From Rhodamnia argentea (taxonomy: Eukaryota > Streptophyta > Magnoliopsida > Myrtales > Myrtaceae), in NCBI RefSeq assembly GCF_020921035.1, contig NC_063150.1, positions 6,882,001 through 6,946,000 of the forward strand: a stretch of DNA of 64,000 bases. Reading direction: 5' to 3'. A program made the position numbers and the translations under genes. Positions 21,900 to 32,989 of the stretch are shown here, in pieces. The number at the start of each line of letters is the position of its first letter. The first letter of the stretch is position 1. Under the pieces are notes generated by a model. That model was not told the DNA's origin. It was given only the letters and a program-made list of their open reading frames with translations, and did no database searches.

Positions 21900-22505
21900 C
21901 CTCGAAATGCCTGCGATCGAGTAAATAGCTCTACGAACTAATGGATTGGATCTAATTGCAAAATGGAAAGATTTGTACAAGTTGGATCTTTCGTCACCAC
22001 TTTGTGGAAAATCGTTAGGTATGAATATGTTAGATACCCGTGACTCGATTGGTGAAATAGTATCTCTCTCCAAAAAAGCCTTTTTTTTTTTATTGCCGCA
22101 CAAAGAAAATATTTTGTTGCGAATGAACAAGATATTGGGGAATTGTCCATATGTAAAATCATAATTATTGATACGGGCCCTTTCCACATAAAAGGGGAAT
22201 CTTTTGTTACAATAGAAGCATAAGTGATGTGGATTATTCAAGAATCGAAGTCAATTTGCTTTATAAAAAGAAGATATCAATGAACTTCTATGAAATGGTT
22301 TCACGGGATTCAACTAATTATCTTGATTGTGAGATATCATTGAGAAATAGGAATCCGTATTATCAAAAGATTTCTTGCGATTATTTCTAGTGTGGAATGA
22401 GTCAATCATCCACTTTGGTATGTTATTGAACAAAAATGGTGATATTCTTCCTCCATTGATCCATAATTTCGATTGTTGGGAAGTATCATGATCATCCAAT
22501 AATAA
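21900..22505 (-). pseudogene. ycf2: plastid ycf2 fragment, reversed (NUPT)
   Basis: On the minus strand: [40 protein letters not shown], then after a stop [40 protein letters not shown] and [20 protein letters not shown] up to [11 protein letters not shown]. Stops replace Trp after DN and Arg after KAN. This is a part of ycf2 located before the piece at 8917-9099. Confidence 0.92.
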
Positions 22506-22721
22506 TGGTTTGCATGGGTAATGAGCATTTACTTGTATGCGACCCAAGATTCAACATAATTTTTAAAGTGTTACGAACAGGCCCACGAGCATAAGAGAAG
22601 CGCTCGATCAGTGAGCTATTCGGAGTAGGTAAAACAACTCTAATATCCATAAAAAGCAATGACTGGAGTGGGAGAGTCAGAGTCAAAAAGAATATTCCTC
22701 ACTTCTCTCTCTCATTCAAAA
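22506..22721. other. probable plastid-derived mosaic, unassigned
   Basis: Lies between the ycf2 and atpB pieces. The minus strand around 22650-22690 reads SPTPVIAF, which resembles ndhB (SPTPVVAF), and ACTCTCCCACTCC also occurs at 8893-8905. The part near 22695-22730 resembles a plastid group II intron end. None is long enough for a firm call. Confidence 0.35.
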
Positions 22722-22792
22722 CCGTGCATGAGCTTTAGCAATGTTGTTGATCAATTCCATAATGAGTACTGTTTTACCTACTCCAACCCCCG
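22722..22792 (-). pseudogene. atpB: plastid atpB fragment with P-loop (NUPT)
   Basis: Minus strand reads GVGVGKTVLIMELINNIAKA, matching the Walker A region of ATP synthase beta. Only about 23 codons are present. It marks the right end of recognisable plastid DNA; sequence shared with the P450 upstream region starts at about 22800. Confidence 0.85.
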
Positions 22793-22799
22793 AATAGTC

Positions 22800-22900
22800 C
22801 TATTTATGACTCGTTTAAAATTCATTTAGGACTCATTAAATTTTTAAGTAACATAACTATGATCCATTTAAAATTTAAGTAATCAATTTATGACTCACCA
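22800..22900 (+). repeat. duplicated upstream segment (pairs with 820-940)
   Basis: See 820-940. Here the segment runs into the proximal promoter of the intact P450, so this is the complete version of the duplicated unit. Confidence 0.6.
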
Positions 22901-22940
22901 ATATGGTAGCCAAATTCATTTTGTCATCTTGTCTCGAATC

Positions 22941-22947
22941 ATATATG
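22941..22947 (+). promoter_or_regulatory. probable TATA box of the P450 at 23029
   Basis: ATATATG about 85 bases before the ATG, followed by a leader (AACAAATCACCACCTC) matching those of the copies at 6178, 42426 and 47810. Confidence 0.55.
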
Positions 22948-23028
22948 CAGTGAAACAAACAAATCACCACCTCCAGAAAAATCCTCCATTTGTCCAAACC
23001 TAATAATTCAAAGTTGCTTTGGCAAAAG

Positions 23029-24582
23029 ATGGATCTTTGGCTCCTCATCCTCGTCGCCCTCTCCGTCGCCGCTCTCCTCAGAGCCACCGTCAACCTCCTC
23101 TTCTCCCCCGCTGGGAAGAAGAGACTCCCGCCGGGCCCGCTCACCTTCCCAGTCATCGGCAACTTCATATGGCTCCGCAAGTCCTCCTTCTCGGAGCTCG
23201 AGCCCGTCGTCCGCTCCCTCCACGCCCGCCACGGCCCAATGGTCACCCTCCACGTAGGCTCCCGTCCTGCTGTCTTCATCTCCTCCCCGGCCCTCGCCCA
23301 CAAAGCCCTCGTGCACCATGGTGCCGTCTTCGCCGACCGCCCGCCGGCCCTTGCCACCGCCCGCGTCATTTCCTCCAACCAGCACAACATCAGCTCCTCG
23401 TCCTACGGCCCCACTTGGCGCCTCTTCCGCCGAAACCTCACGGCGGAAATCCTCCATCCCCCCCGCCTGCGCTCCTACTCCCGCGCCCGTGCATGGGTTC
23501 TCGACATCCTCGTGTCAGAGCTCAAGTCCCAACCAGGCAGCGTCGTCCGCGTGGTCGACCACTTCCAGTACGCCATGTTCTGCTTGCTTGTCCTCATGTG
23601 CTTCGGGGACAGGCTCGAGGAGAAGCAGATTAAGCAGATTGAGGATGTTCAGCGACGGTTGCTGCTGGGTCTGCAGCGGTTCAGCGTGCTCAATTCCTGG
23701 CCGCGTGTGAGCAAGCTCGTGCTCCGGAATCGGTGGAAGGAGTTCTATGATCTCTACGAATATCGGAATCACGTCCTCGTCCCGCTCATCAGAGCTCGAT
23801 CCAAGGCCAAGCGAGAGCAACTGAACAAAGCTAAGGAGAACGGGAATGACGGTGACTGGATCGTGTCGTACGTGGACACGCTCCTAGACCTGGAGCTGCC
23901 GGAGCAGAAGAGGAAGCTGGAGGAGGAAGAAATCGCGAGCCTCTGCTCGGAGTTCCTCGACGCTGGCACCGACACGACGTCCACGGCGCTGCAGTGGATC
24001 ATGGCCAACCTGGTCAAGTACCCAGAAATCCAAGAGAGGCTCTACGATGAAATCAAATCAGTCGTGGGACAAGGGGAGGAGCAAGTGAAAGAGGAGGACC
24101 TGCAGAGACTGGAGTACCTGAAGGCGGTCGTGCTGGAGGGGCTGCGCCGCCACCCGCCGGCGCACTTCATGCTACCGCACGCGGTGACGGAAGACGTGGA
24201 GCTGGGCGGGTACGTGATCCCCAAGGACGGGACCATCAACTTCCCTGTGGCGGAGATGGGATGGGACCCGGAAGTGTGGGAGGACCCGATGGCGTTCAAG
24301 CCTGAGAGGTTCTTGAATTCCGGTGGCGGAGAAGCGGGCAGGTTCGACATCACTGGGAGCAAGGAGATAAAGATGATGCCCTTTGGAGCAGGGAGGAGGA
24401 TGTGTCCCGCGCATGGGCTTGCGATGCTGCACCTGGAGTACTACGTTGCGAACTTGGTGTGGCTGTTCCGATGGGAGACGGTGGCCGGCGAGGAGGTGGA
24501 CTTGTCGGAAAAGCTACAGTTCACCATAGTGATGAAGAATCCTCTTAGGGCTCAGATTTGTCCCCGGAATTTGAGTACCTGA
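23029..24582 (+). CDS. cytochrome P450, CYP89A family (intact, 517 aa)
   Basis: Open from MDLWLLIL to the stop after NLST. Hinge RLPPGP; I-helix DAGTDTTS; ExxR in [14 protein letters not shown]; heme loop [14 protein letters not shown]. It shares the Ala after Cys-Pro with the 6178 copy and in addition has His in place of Tyr there. It also has NFPVAEMG where the others have NFMVAEMG or NFTVAEMG. The ATG at 23029 is the shared MDL start; the frame is open upstream but without a Met. Its 3' flank is duplicated behind the dead copy at 1008. All catalytic residues are present, so it should be active if expressed; substrate unknown. Confidence 0.95.
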   Translation: MDLWLLILVALSVAALLRATVNLLFSPAGKKRLPPGPLTFPVIGNFIWLRKSSFSELEPVVRSLHARHGPMVTLHVGSRPAVFISSPALAHKALVHHGAVFADRPPALATARVISSNQHNISSSSYGPTWRLFRRNLTAEILHPPRLRSYSRARAWVLDILVSELKSQPGSVVRVVDHFQYAMFCLLVLMCFGDRLEEKQIKQIEDVQRRLLLGLQRFSVLNSWPRVSKLVLRNRWKEFYDLYEYRNHVLVPLIRARSKAKREQLNKAKENGNDGDWIVSYVDTLLDLELPEQKRKLEEEEIASLCSEFLDAGTDTTSTALQWIMANLVKYPEIQERLYDEIKSVVGQGEEQVKEEDLQRLEYLKAVVLEGLRRHPPAHFMLPHAVTEDVELGGYVIPKDGTINFPVAEMGWDPEVWEDPMAFKPERFLNSGGGEAGRFDITGSKEIKMMPFGAGRRMCPAHGLAMLHLEYYVANLVWLFRWETVAGEEVDLSEKLQFTIVMKNPLRAQICPRNLST

Positions 24583-24616
24583 ATTTCGGAAAATATCTAT
24601 TTAGTGTCGCCTTCTC

Positions 24617-24622
24617 AATAAA
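24617..24622 (+). terminator. putative polyadenylation signal
   Basis: AATAAA 35 bases after the stop of the P450 at 23029, in the same conserved context as after 6178-7728. Confidence 0.5.
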
Positions 24623-24998
24623 TTCAAGAATACGGATGGGGTTTGAAAATACTATACTTTAATATTGGTATAGCCCCATGAGTATTTATCTTTTAATTTC
24701 TCGTTTTTCAATTTCTGTACTAACTTATTTAAACCACCCAACTCAGTAGCAACTCTAGTACAAGGATCGCTCCGGAAACTGTCCTATCATTTCAGTATTC
24801 GTTAGCTCAAACTCGGAACTCCTCAGAAATTGTCAACGTTTTACACGTAGCCGACAAGCTTGTCCTTCTGCACGTTAAACGCGAGTACTTTCAAGCTTGT
24901 TAGCGGGTTGATAATCACTAGAGGAAAGTTCTCGTTCATTAGACCACGTTTCTAACGTCTAGCTACTGGTCGTGACGAATAAGTACACTGAAAGTATA

Positions 24999-25130
24999 AA
25001 AATTTATCACAAAAATATAATTAAATTTTAAAATTTTTAAAAAATACAATTAAATCATAAAATTTATCACAAAAATATAATTAAATTTTAAAATTTTTAA
25101 AAAATACAATTAAATCATAAAATTTATCAC
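24999..25130 (+). repeat. 60-bp tandem duplication
   Basis: Two identical 60-base units (each ending AATTTATCAC after AATCATAA) plus a partial third, in AT-rich DNA. The matching place near 2600-2650 in copy A has one diverged unit, so this expansion is private to copy B. Confidence 0.9.
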
Positions 25131-26699
25131 GATAGGGCAATCGGATCCTAAAAATTTTCAGAAGTGCAATCAATAGAAGAATTTGACTTCACAAATTTAA
25201 TAAATTTTAGGACTCGATTATATTTTTTGAAAATTTTAGAATTCAATTACATTTCCTAATAAATTTATGAATTATTTGTACTTTTTAAAAATTTTAGGAC
25301 CTCCGACGCAATTGTACAATATACTCATCCCCCATAATCTTTCTTCACTTGATTGCCTACAATAGCAATAATAATCTTTTTAACCACTTCTTGTGACATC
25401 TGACTTGCCACTGTTGAATGTGATCAAACTTGGAAAGGAAGAACTACAAGACTCCAAAAATTCAAAACAAAGAACTTAATCTCAATTCAATTTGGGGATT
25501 TTCTTTAATTTTCATCCAATGGCAATGTTCGGTTAAAATTATCATTGTTCTAGTCGTTGGAAAATGTTGGCCGACAAAAGTAGGCCACTATTTGAGATAA
25601 ACTTTACTGCTTCATACTTTTATTTGAAACGAGATCCACTCTGAATTTTTTTTTGAGAAATTGATGTCATTTCATACTCTTATTTAAAATTTTCTCGCAA
25701 TTATGTTTTTGATGTAACATACACAAATAATAAGAGTACACGTCTTTATTACTTTAGTAATTCATTTGGAAGCATGACTCAAAGATTCATTCACGAACTT
25801 AACGTCCAAGGCTTATTGTCAAAATGTGAATTTATAGTATTCGGTCATCCGAAAGTTTGGCCTTTCTCATGCACAACGATGGATATCGTGATCTACGTTG
25901 CTTCTCCTGATGATTAGATGGGTTGATCTGTATTTGAGCCGCACTCCTAGTCTATTTAATTAACTTTAATAGAGTTCAAATCTACACTCGTTATGTAATT
26001 AGAGGGATCAAATCTTGAATGGAAATGAAAAAGAGATGTAACTCCAATTGCTTCAAAAATGGTAAGATCTTTGGCGCAAGAAGAAAGAATTGACCCGTAT
26101 CATCATGGCTTGGTTCTGATTTTTCTATTTTTTAAGAATACCGCCTTTCCCATCGTCGGGTCAGAGGCCCACTTTTTAATTCATATTCATTAAGACAGTG
26201 TCATGAATGTATTAGCATAATTTTAAAAAATGAATTTTTTTTTCTAAAAAAACTTTCATACCATCAAAGCAGTCCAACTATTACAAGGAGAAATGAAAGC
26301 CTACATCAAGATGATAGATTAAAGAAGATTTTACTAACACCCTTTTTTTTTACTCTAGATGGGAGATCATTAAAAGGAAAATAAGATGTGGTTCATATTC
26401 AATGAAAAGCTCAATTTGCAAGCTCATAAGTAAGCGCATTACTATTTTCGCTAGTCCACTTCAAGCTCCATCCTAAGTTGTTAGTTAGGAGGAGACGAGA
26501 GTTTGAGACGAAAGGATAAATAAATAAAAAATGAGTTACTATGGGGTTTGAACCGTAAAATCAATTAAACGCGGGTTTCAAATGAGTCTAGACTTCTAGC
26601 TTCCCATCTGCAAGTCTTCTAAGGGAAGAACAAGCTGACTTCTCTCTCATTTTCACGAACACCACAGCGACGCACCATCGACAAACATGAAAAGGCGAG

Positions 26700-27030
26700 T
26701 AGATTCGGGAAAATTTCAAATAAATGCATGAAGTGTCATCATTTTCTCAAATAAAGATTTGAATTGGACTTTATTTTAAGTAAGGATTTGAAGTGCCCTC
26801 TTTGTTTTAAAGAAGGGCATGGCCAAGGATATTTTAGTCATTTACATTTTCTGAATATCTTTCCTTTTTTTCCTCCTTTTTTTCCTTCAAGGAACGGAAC
26901 AGCCAGGCGAGGCTGAAAATAAAAAAAAAATTCATAAAATATAAATAACTAAAATACCCTTAATCATGCCTTCTTTGAAGTCTTTATTTGAGAAAATAAA
27001 GACACTTTCGATCCTTATTTGGTATTTTTC
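26700..27030. mobile_element. MITE-like inverted-repeat element
   Basis: The left end GGAAAATTTCAAATAAATGC and right end CCTTATTTGGTATTTTTCC are imperfect inverted repeats. Inner words (AAGTGTC..., ...GACACTTTC; TTTCTCAAATAAAG, CTTTATTTGAGAAAAT) also pair. About 330 bp, non-coding. Relatives lie near 640, 4190 and 37840. Confidence 0.65.
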
Positions 27031-28264
27031 CAGATAGATTTTGATAAACCTTGAGCCAATGAGTCAGCACAAAATGTGCACTTTGATAGAGTCCTTTTAA
27101 AAGACCCCAAGAGATCCTCCACCTCATAATCAGGCATTATCCCAAATCTTGCGACGATCCACCGTTCCTCTCTAATACATGCTTCCCCGTCTTTGTAGAG
27201 GAGAGAAGGTCGGGCATCATAATCGCGTGATCATGTTCGTAACTGATCCTATCATTCCATTAGTGACAAAACATCCCGCGACATGTCGAAACCGGTCTTT
27301 CCTCGTTTCAGCGCATAGTTTCCCGCATCTTCACGCCGCCGGTTTTATGCAGGCACAAGAGCCTTCTTATTAACCTACACAGGTCGTCGATCAATGAGGG
27401 TGTCATGCGTTCATTCCATGTGGCTTTATCCCCGCAGAGAGCCGTCCGTGGTCCAGGACTCAACTCTCTTGTCATAAATAGCTTTTAATTAAAACTTATA
27501 TAGCTTAGGTTGAAAGTGCCGTGATATGATGCGGAAAACTAATCGGGATCTTACAAATTAAGTCAATACAAAAGTACAGAAAAATAACGAGGAACGATAA
27601 ATGATATGAGAGATTATGTGGTTCGATCCGAATATCGATATTTATATCCACGGAGAGAGAAGAACAATCCACTATAATCGAAGAGAGAATAGGAATTACA
27701 ATCGTTTAATACGTTCGTATTCTTCATACCTAAATTACACCCAAATCCAAAGTATTTGTAAATAATAATACAACTCGGGAGTCAAAAAACTTACGAAGTA
27801 CAAATCACCGTGATCATGCATCAAGCACAATCGATCGGTACTGCTGAACTAAAAACTCCTTCGTACGATGAACTTTACCGGGCGACGTCCTTCCTGCTCC
27901 TTCGCGGTGCGGCTCTCTGAGCAGGAAAGAGGCTCTCTTTTCTTTTGTACAGATTCTCTGCAGGCGCGAAAAGGAAGGGAAAACCGCCTGCCTTTTTTTT
28001 TTTCTCTTCTTTTCTTCAATGGACCCCACAAAATAATATATATATAATATGCAATCCCCTCTCTTTTGTCTTTTAGTGCCAATGTGAATCTGCAAAAGCT
28101 TTCCCGTGCACGCTTAGGCCCCAGTTCTTGATCCGTCAAAGATTTTCTTTTCACAGATCAATTTAACAAATCAATATATATTCGTAAACGGTTTAAACTC
28201 GAAATATATTTAATAAAAAATTTACATATTTTTATTATCAATAATTGGCCTCAAAATGATATCG
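27031..28264. other. intergenic with retrotransposon-like stretch
   Basis: No recognisable gene. ORF 27179-27373 has no known motifs. The part 27500-27830, with TTATGTGGTTCGATCC, ATATCCACGGAGAG and a dense run of A-rich sequence, resembles LTR or leader sequence of plant retrotransposons, but no ends or coding domains were found. Confidence 0.35.
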
Positions 28265-29196
28265 AGATTCGCAAGTACGTCATGTGTCAAAATGGGTCGA
28301 TGACCCACTCTTTTGGTCAAATATGGGTTCGCCAAATTTAAAAAAATTTATATATCTATTTTAAATTAACACATTTTCCATGGATGATCTATTGTTTCAC
28401 AAGATCAATTTTATTCACTTATAAATCGCACCCCACCGCCTGCCTGCGCCCCGTCGTCGCCCTCCACCACCCGCCTCCGCCGTCTCTCCCCATTGCCGCG
28501 GCTACCAGCCTACTGTCGCCGCCGTCCCCGCAGTGGGTGAAGCAGCAAGAAGATCACCCACCACCAGGACAAGCCGATTCTCGCATTTCTCAATAAGAAG
28601 AACCGCCACACTTTCTCGTCCTCCTGCTCCTCTGGCTTTCCTTGTTGCTTCCGAGGTTCGCCATTTATCCTCAGCAGCCTCACATCCATCCCAAGGAACG
28701 TCAAATCATATGCAAATCGCTCCTGATGAGGCGCCTGAACTTTCATCGCCATTTGCTCCATCATCTTCGCACAGTTTTCGTACCGAGGGCCTTGCAGACA
28801 TGCCGGCGCAGTCGAGCATTTCTTGGGGAGCTCACCCTCCCAAGGACATGAAACTTATGGAGGAAGAGGGACCGGCTGGGCACGATCAGCTTTATTACTT
28901 TGCCGTCCAAAACACCTCCTTTCGGTGGATAAACCTTATTTTTATCCTTGTTGTACTTGACATCGTGCCGGGCAGGCCGCGATGGCGACGGTAGGCAATG
29001 ATGTGGGCCACAATTTATGGTGGTTGACGAAATAATTTTTATATTTTTAAATTTTATAAGATAAATATTTTATAATTTGATTAAATATATAAATATTTAA
29101 ATAATACGAGTCGAATCGTATTAAAATTTATATCACGTGAAAATGAGTCAAAATAGATTAGATATGATCAGATTTACTAGTTTGACACCTTTACTT
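28265..29196. mobile_element. putative DNA transposon carrying a GC-rich internal segment
   Basis: The left end has ATGTGTCAAAATGGGTCGATG; the right end has ATGAGTCAAAATAGATT and TTTGACACCTTT in the opposite sense. Near both ends the sequence is AT-rich and partly complementary. Between them, 28425-29000 is abruptly GC-rich with an ORF (28533-28994) whose protein (SHPSQGTSNHMQ, LADMPAQSSISWGAHPPKDM) I do not recognise. This architecture fits a non-autonomous element with a captured host sequence. No target duplication was established. Confidence 0.4.
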
Positions 29197-29337
29197 CTTA
29201 CTTAAATTAAGTCCCATAATAAGAATTATTTGGCGTTACCTGTGGGTGCTTATTAGCTGCTCGTTAGACCCCAAATGGTTCCACCCTTCTCTGCAAAGTT
29301 CTAATTTGGTCAAAGTCAAAAGTCGCACCGGCGAAAG

Positions 29338-30900
29338 ATGGATCTCTGGTTCCTAATCCTCGTCGCCCTCTCCGTCGCCGCCCTCCTCAGAGCCGCTGTC
29401 AACCTCTTCTCCTCCGCCTCCAAGAAGAAGAGCCTCCCGCCGGGCCCTCTCACCTTACCGGTCATCGGCAACTTCCTATGGTTCCGCAAGTCCTTCTCTG
29501 AGCTCGAGCCCGTCCTCCGTTCCCTCCACGCCCGCCACGGCTCGATGGTCACCCTCCACATCGGCTCCCAACCCGCAGTCTTCGTCTCTTCACCGACCCT
29601 CGCCCACCAGGCCCTCGTCCACCGCGGCGCTGTCTTCGCTGACCGCCCGCCGCCCCTGGCCACCATGCGCGTCCTCTCCGCCAACCAGCACAACATCAGC
29701 TCCACCTCCTACGGCCCCACCTGGCGCCTCCTCCGCCGGAACCTCACGGCGGAGATCCTCCATCCCTCCCGCGTCCGGTCCTACTCCGGCGCCCGTGCGT
29801 GGGTCCTCGACATCCTTGTGGGGGAGCTCAAGTCCCAGCCTGGCGGCGTCGTCTGCGCCATCGACCACTTCCAATACGCCATGTTCTGCTTGCTGGTCCT
29901 CATGTGCTTCGGAGACAAGCTCGAAGAGAAGCAGATTAAGCAGATCGAGGAGGTTCAGCGAAAATTGCTGTTGGATCTGCAGCGGTTCAACGTGCTCAAT
30001 TTCTTGCCGCGGCTGACTAAGCTCGTGCTCGGGAAGCGGTGGAAGGAGTTCTACGAGCTCTGGGAGTGTCGGAAGCGCGTCCTCGTCCCGCTCATTAGAG
30101 CTCGATCCAAGGCCAAGCGAGATCAATTCAGCAAATCCAAGGAGGACAGGAACGGCGACGACGGCAATTGGATCGTGTCGTACGTGGACTCGCTCCTGGA
30201 GCTGGAGCTGCCGGAGGAGAAGAGGAAGCTGGAAGAGGAAGAAATGGTGTGCCTCTGCAATGAGTTCCTCAACGCTGGAACGGACACGACGTCTACGGCG
30301 CTGCAGTGGATCATGGCCAACCTGGTCAAGTACCCAGAAATCCAAGAGAGGCTCTACGATGAAATCAAATCAGTCGTGGGACAAGCAGCGGAGCAGGTGA
30401 AGGAGGAGGACTTGCAGAGGATGGGCTATCTGAAGGCGGTGGTGCTGGAGGGGCTGCGACGCCACCCACCGGCGCACTTCGTGCTGCCGCACGCGGTGAC
30501 GGATGACGCGGAGCTGGGAGGGTACACAATCCCCAAGGACGGGACCATCAACTTCATGGTGGCAGCGATGGGTTGGGACCCGGAAGTCTGGGAAGACCCG
30601 ATGGAGTTCAAGCCCGAGAGGTTCTTGAACTGCGGCCGCGGCGAAGGAGAAGCCGGCGAGTTCGACATCACGGGGAGCAAGGAGATAAAGATGATGCCTT
30701 TCGGGGTGGGGAGGAGGATGTGTCCCGGGTACGGGCTTGCGATGCTGCACTTGGAGTACTTCGTGGCGAACTTGGTGTGGCTGTTTCAGTGGCGGACGGT
30801 TGCCGGCGAGGAGGTGGACCTGTCGGAAAAGCAGGAGTTCACCATGGTGATGAAGAACCCCTTGAGGGCCCAGATTTGCCCCCGGAATCCGGGCACCTAA
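29338..30900 (+). CDS. cytochrome P450, CYP89A family (intact, 520 aa)
   Basis: All family motifs are present: anchor [17 protein letters not shown], hinge SLPPGP, I-helix NAGTDTTS, ExxR in [14 protein letters not shown], and heme loop [14 protein letters not shown] with the canonical Gly. It has a 5-residue insertion before the heme region ([15 protein letters not shown]). Coding looks intact, but the 5' side is odd: homology to other copies' leaders stops at about 29285, only 53 bases before the ATG. The TATA-containing segment found in five relatives is missing, and sequence resembling their distal upstream region is joined directly. Expression may be altered or lost. It pairs most closely with the pseudogene at 32990. 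Confidence 0.95.
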   Translation: MDLWFLILVALSVAALLRAAVNLFSSASKKKSLPPGPLTLPVIGNFLWFRKSFSELEPVLRSLHARHGSMVTLHIGSQPAVFVSSPTLAHQALVHRGAVFADRPPPLATMRVLSANQHNISSTSYGPTWRLLRRNLTAEILHPSRVRSYSGARAWVLDILVGELKSQPGGVVCAIDHFQYAMFCLLVLMCFGDKLEEKQIKQIEEVQRKLLLDLQRFNVLNFLPRLTKLVLGKRWKEFYELWECRKRVLVPLIRARSKAKRDQFSKSKEDRNGDDGNWIVSYVDSLLELELPEEKRKLEEEEMVCLCNEFLNAGTDTTSTALQWIMANLVKYPEIQERLYDEIKSVVGQAAEQVKEEDLQRMGYLKAVVLEGLRRHPPAHFVLPHAVTDDAELGGYTIPKDGTINFMVAAMGWDPEVWEDPMEFKPERFLNCGRGEGEAGEFDITGSKEIKMMPFGVGRRMCPGYGLAMLHLEYFVANLVWLFQWRTVAGEEVDLSEKQEFTMVMKNPLRAQICPRNPGT

Positions 30901-32906
30901 ATTTCGGAGAATGTCCGCAGAGTGTTTTCCCTTCTCAATAAGTTCACATGAATGAACAGGTGAAACCCTAAAGGTGTTTGTGAAAATTCCCCAAAGACGC
31001 ACGTCTCCTATAAGTCGGTGCCCAGCGGCGACCAAGACGATGCATGCGAAGCTTTTCTAACCACCACTGCGATCACAACGCCAAGCCAAACGCTGATTTC
31101 ACCGTTTCACGGGTACCGCACTGACAATCTTTCATTATAATCGTCTGCGTATATCCTAAATTACTAGTATTGATCATCTCATATCTAGTATTAAGAATGA
31201 GATTAGCTAACTTAAAGAAGAAATAGCACTAGATTGCAGGCTACTTTGCAAAGGTACGGTCCATATTCCGGTCAAAATTAAGGAGTTAGGCTTGGACATA
31301 CAACATTTCGAAATTGATTCCCCCATGAGATCTTATCTTTTAATTTTTCCTTTTGCTCGTGTTATAATTTCCGACCGAGGTATTTAAACTAATGAACGTG
31401 TCTTTTGTAATAGTGTTCTAACGAGGATCGCTCGACGCGTTGTTCAACTAATTTAATATTTGCTTAGTTCGACCTGAAATTTTTAACAATTTGGGGATGT
31501 TTACGTAGGAGGCACATTTGTTCATATCCATATTCACTTGTCTAGGTCTATATCTACTGTATATATTCCATTAAATTTCTCCTTTTGATGTTTCTGAAAT
31601 CTTTTTCCTTAAAAAAATTGTATTTAGGTTGAGTGTGATATAAAATATTGTCATTCCACGACGAGCAATTAAAGATAGTTTCTTACCGTCGTTACGATGT
31701 TGATGTAACATATGATAGTCATACAAAAAAAAGATATTACGTCCTTATTACTTTAGTAATTCATATGCAACCACGTCTCCAAGATTCGTTGGCCAACTTA
31801 GCATCGGAGGCTTATGGTGAAAATGTTAATTTTATTGCATTCGGCCATTAAAAAAAATATTGGTATTGGTTAGAGTTATCGTGATACTAGTCAATGAAAT
31901 TTTCTATGCTGATGCTAACATTGTGATATAGCTTGATGACTAAGAATCGGGAGAAAAAAATATAAACTGTAAAGACGAGTCACTACTGTTTTTGAACCCG
32001 GATCCTTCGTCCCCCGAAAATGAACTATAAATTCTCAACATCGAAATATAATAATCACGTCATCCCTATCTTATTATATATGACCAGATAAAAGTTCAGA
32101 CAAGTTACAAAAATTCGGTAAAAATTGATGACTTAAAATTTCAAACAGGTGTTGTAATTTGATAGTACATCTCTTTCTCTTAACTAACGATATGTTATGA
32201 ATTAGATCCATTGTCCGAGTGAAAACTAATTCTTATTCATTTTGCTTGAATGAAGCACAATGAATCATTTGGATGATTTGTGTATCCTTAGGTGTTCCTT
32301 AGACCCAGATGATTCGATCCTTCCTTGGACCAGTAGCATAACGGGAACTTCGCCTCGATCAAATTAATTTTCTGTCTCGCAAGAAAATTCAAATTGGCAC
32401 CCCGATCCAAATCGACAATCCTTTAGCAGTCTTTCCAATATCCCATCAAAATGCATACGTTTGCAAAACGTAGCAGGCGACTACAAGACGGTTCTAACGT
32501 AGAGAATAATAGATCTGACGTGATAAGTCCACGTGTGTTGACACTTGTGCAATTTAACGGAGGATAAATTTGGATAAGAGATACCGATTTAAATTAATTT
32601 AAGGTGCGTACCGTGTAAATTTGGGATAAATATGTCGCATATCGATTTTGATTTTTTTGTGAGACGAAAATCAGTTTCGAGTAAATGTGTGGTGGGAAAC
32701 CAATTTGAAATTTTTACTGGTATTAATTCCTAATTCCAATACTAATTTGAGGTTGGTTTAACAATAAAGATGAAGTATAAATTGAAGTAAGCAAAACTGC
32801 AAAAGAAAAAGTACAAAGTGAGGACTACACCGTACAGCTACTAATGGTAGGACGTCGCCCTTTATTTTTTTCATTCGGCTAAGTTGTCCTCTAATCTCCA
32901 TTTGCC
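30901..32906. other. 3' flank and promoter region, no gene
   Basis: The near 3' flank (30940-31280, with AGGTGTTTGTGAAAATTCC and GATTGCAGGCT) is shared with flanks of the copies at 53480 and 60700. The section 31610-31850 is shared with 36750-36805 plus 37555-37730 downstream of the next copy. ORF 31648-31851 lies in this non-coding repeat. From 32200 onward it is the upstream region of the pseudogene at 32990. Confidence 0.6.
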
Positions 32907-32914
32907 TATATGAA
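32907..32914 (+). promoter_or_regulatory. probable TATA box (relic) of the P450 pseudogene
   Basis: TATATGAA about 80 bases before the ATG at 32990, followed by GAACAAATCGCCACCTCTTC as in the copies at 42426 and 47810. The promoter is preserved although the gene is broken. Confidence 0.5.
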
Positions 32915-32989
32915 ACGAACAAATCGCCACCTCTTCTCTGCAAATCCTTAATTTGGTCGGACTCACTCAAAAACTTTTAAGTCTGAAAG

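Larger units (their letters stand above)
24583..26921 (+). repeat. segmental duplication, copy B (3' flank)
   Basis: Counterpart of 2184-4397. It differs by small indels, an extra 60-bp tandem duplication at 24999-25130, and point changes. No gene is seen inside it. Confidence 0.75.

Noticed and set aside
21726-22241. 171-codon ORF looking like a single protein
   Set aside because: It is a chance fusion of ycf2 and rpl14 pieces across a plastid-fragment junction.
27179-27373. 64-codon ORF and other short intergenic ORFs (48-230, 3122-3358, 31648-31851, 36385-36591)
   Set aside because: Short, no motifs, and several fall in repeats shared between duplicated flanks where the frame is not kept.
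28533-28994. 153-codon ORF as a real gene
   Set aside because: No recognised domain, located inside a transposon-like element, with overlapping ORFs on both strands in GC-rich sequence; kept only as a possible captured segment.
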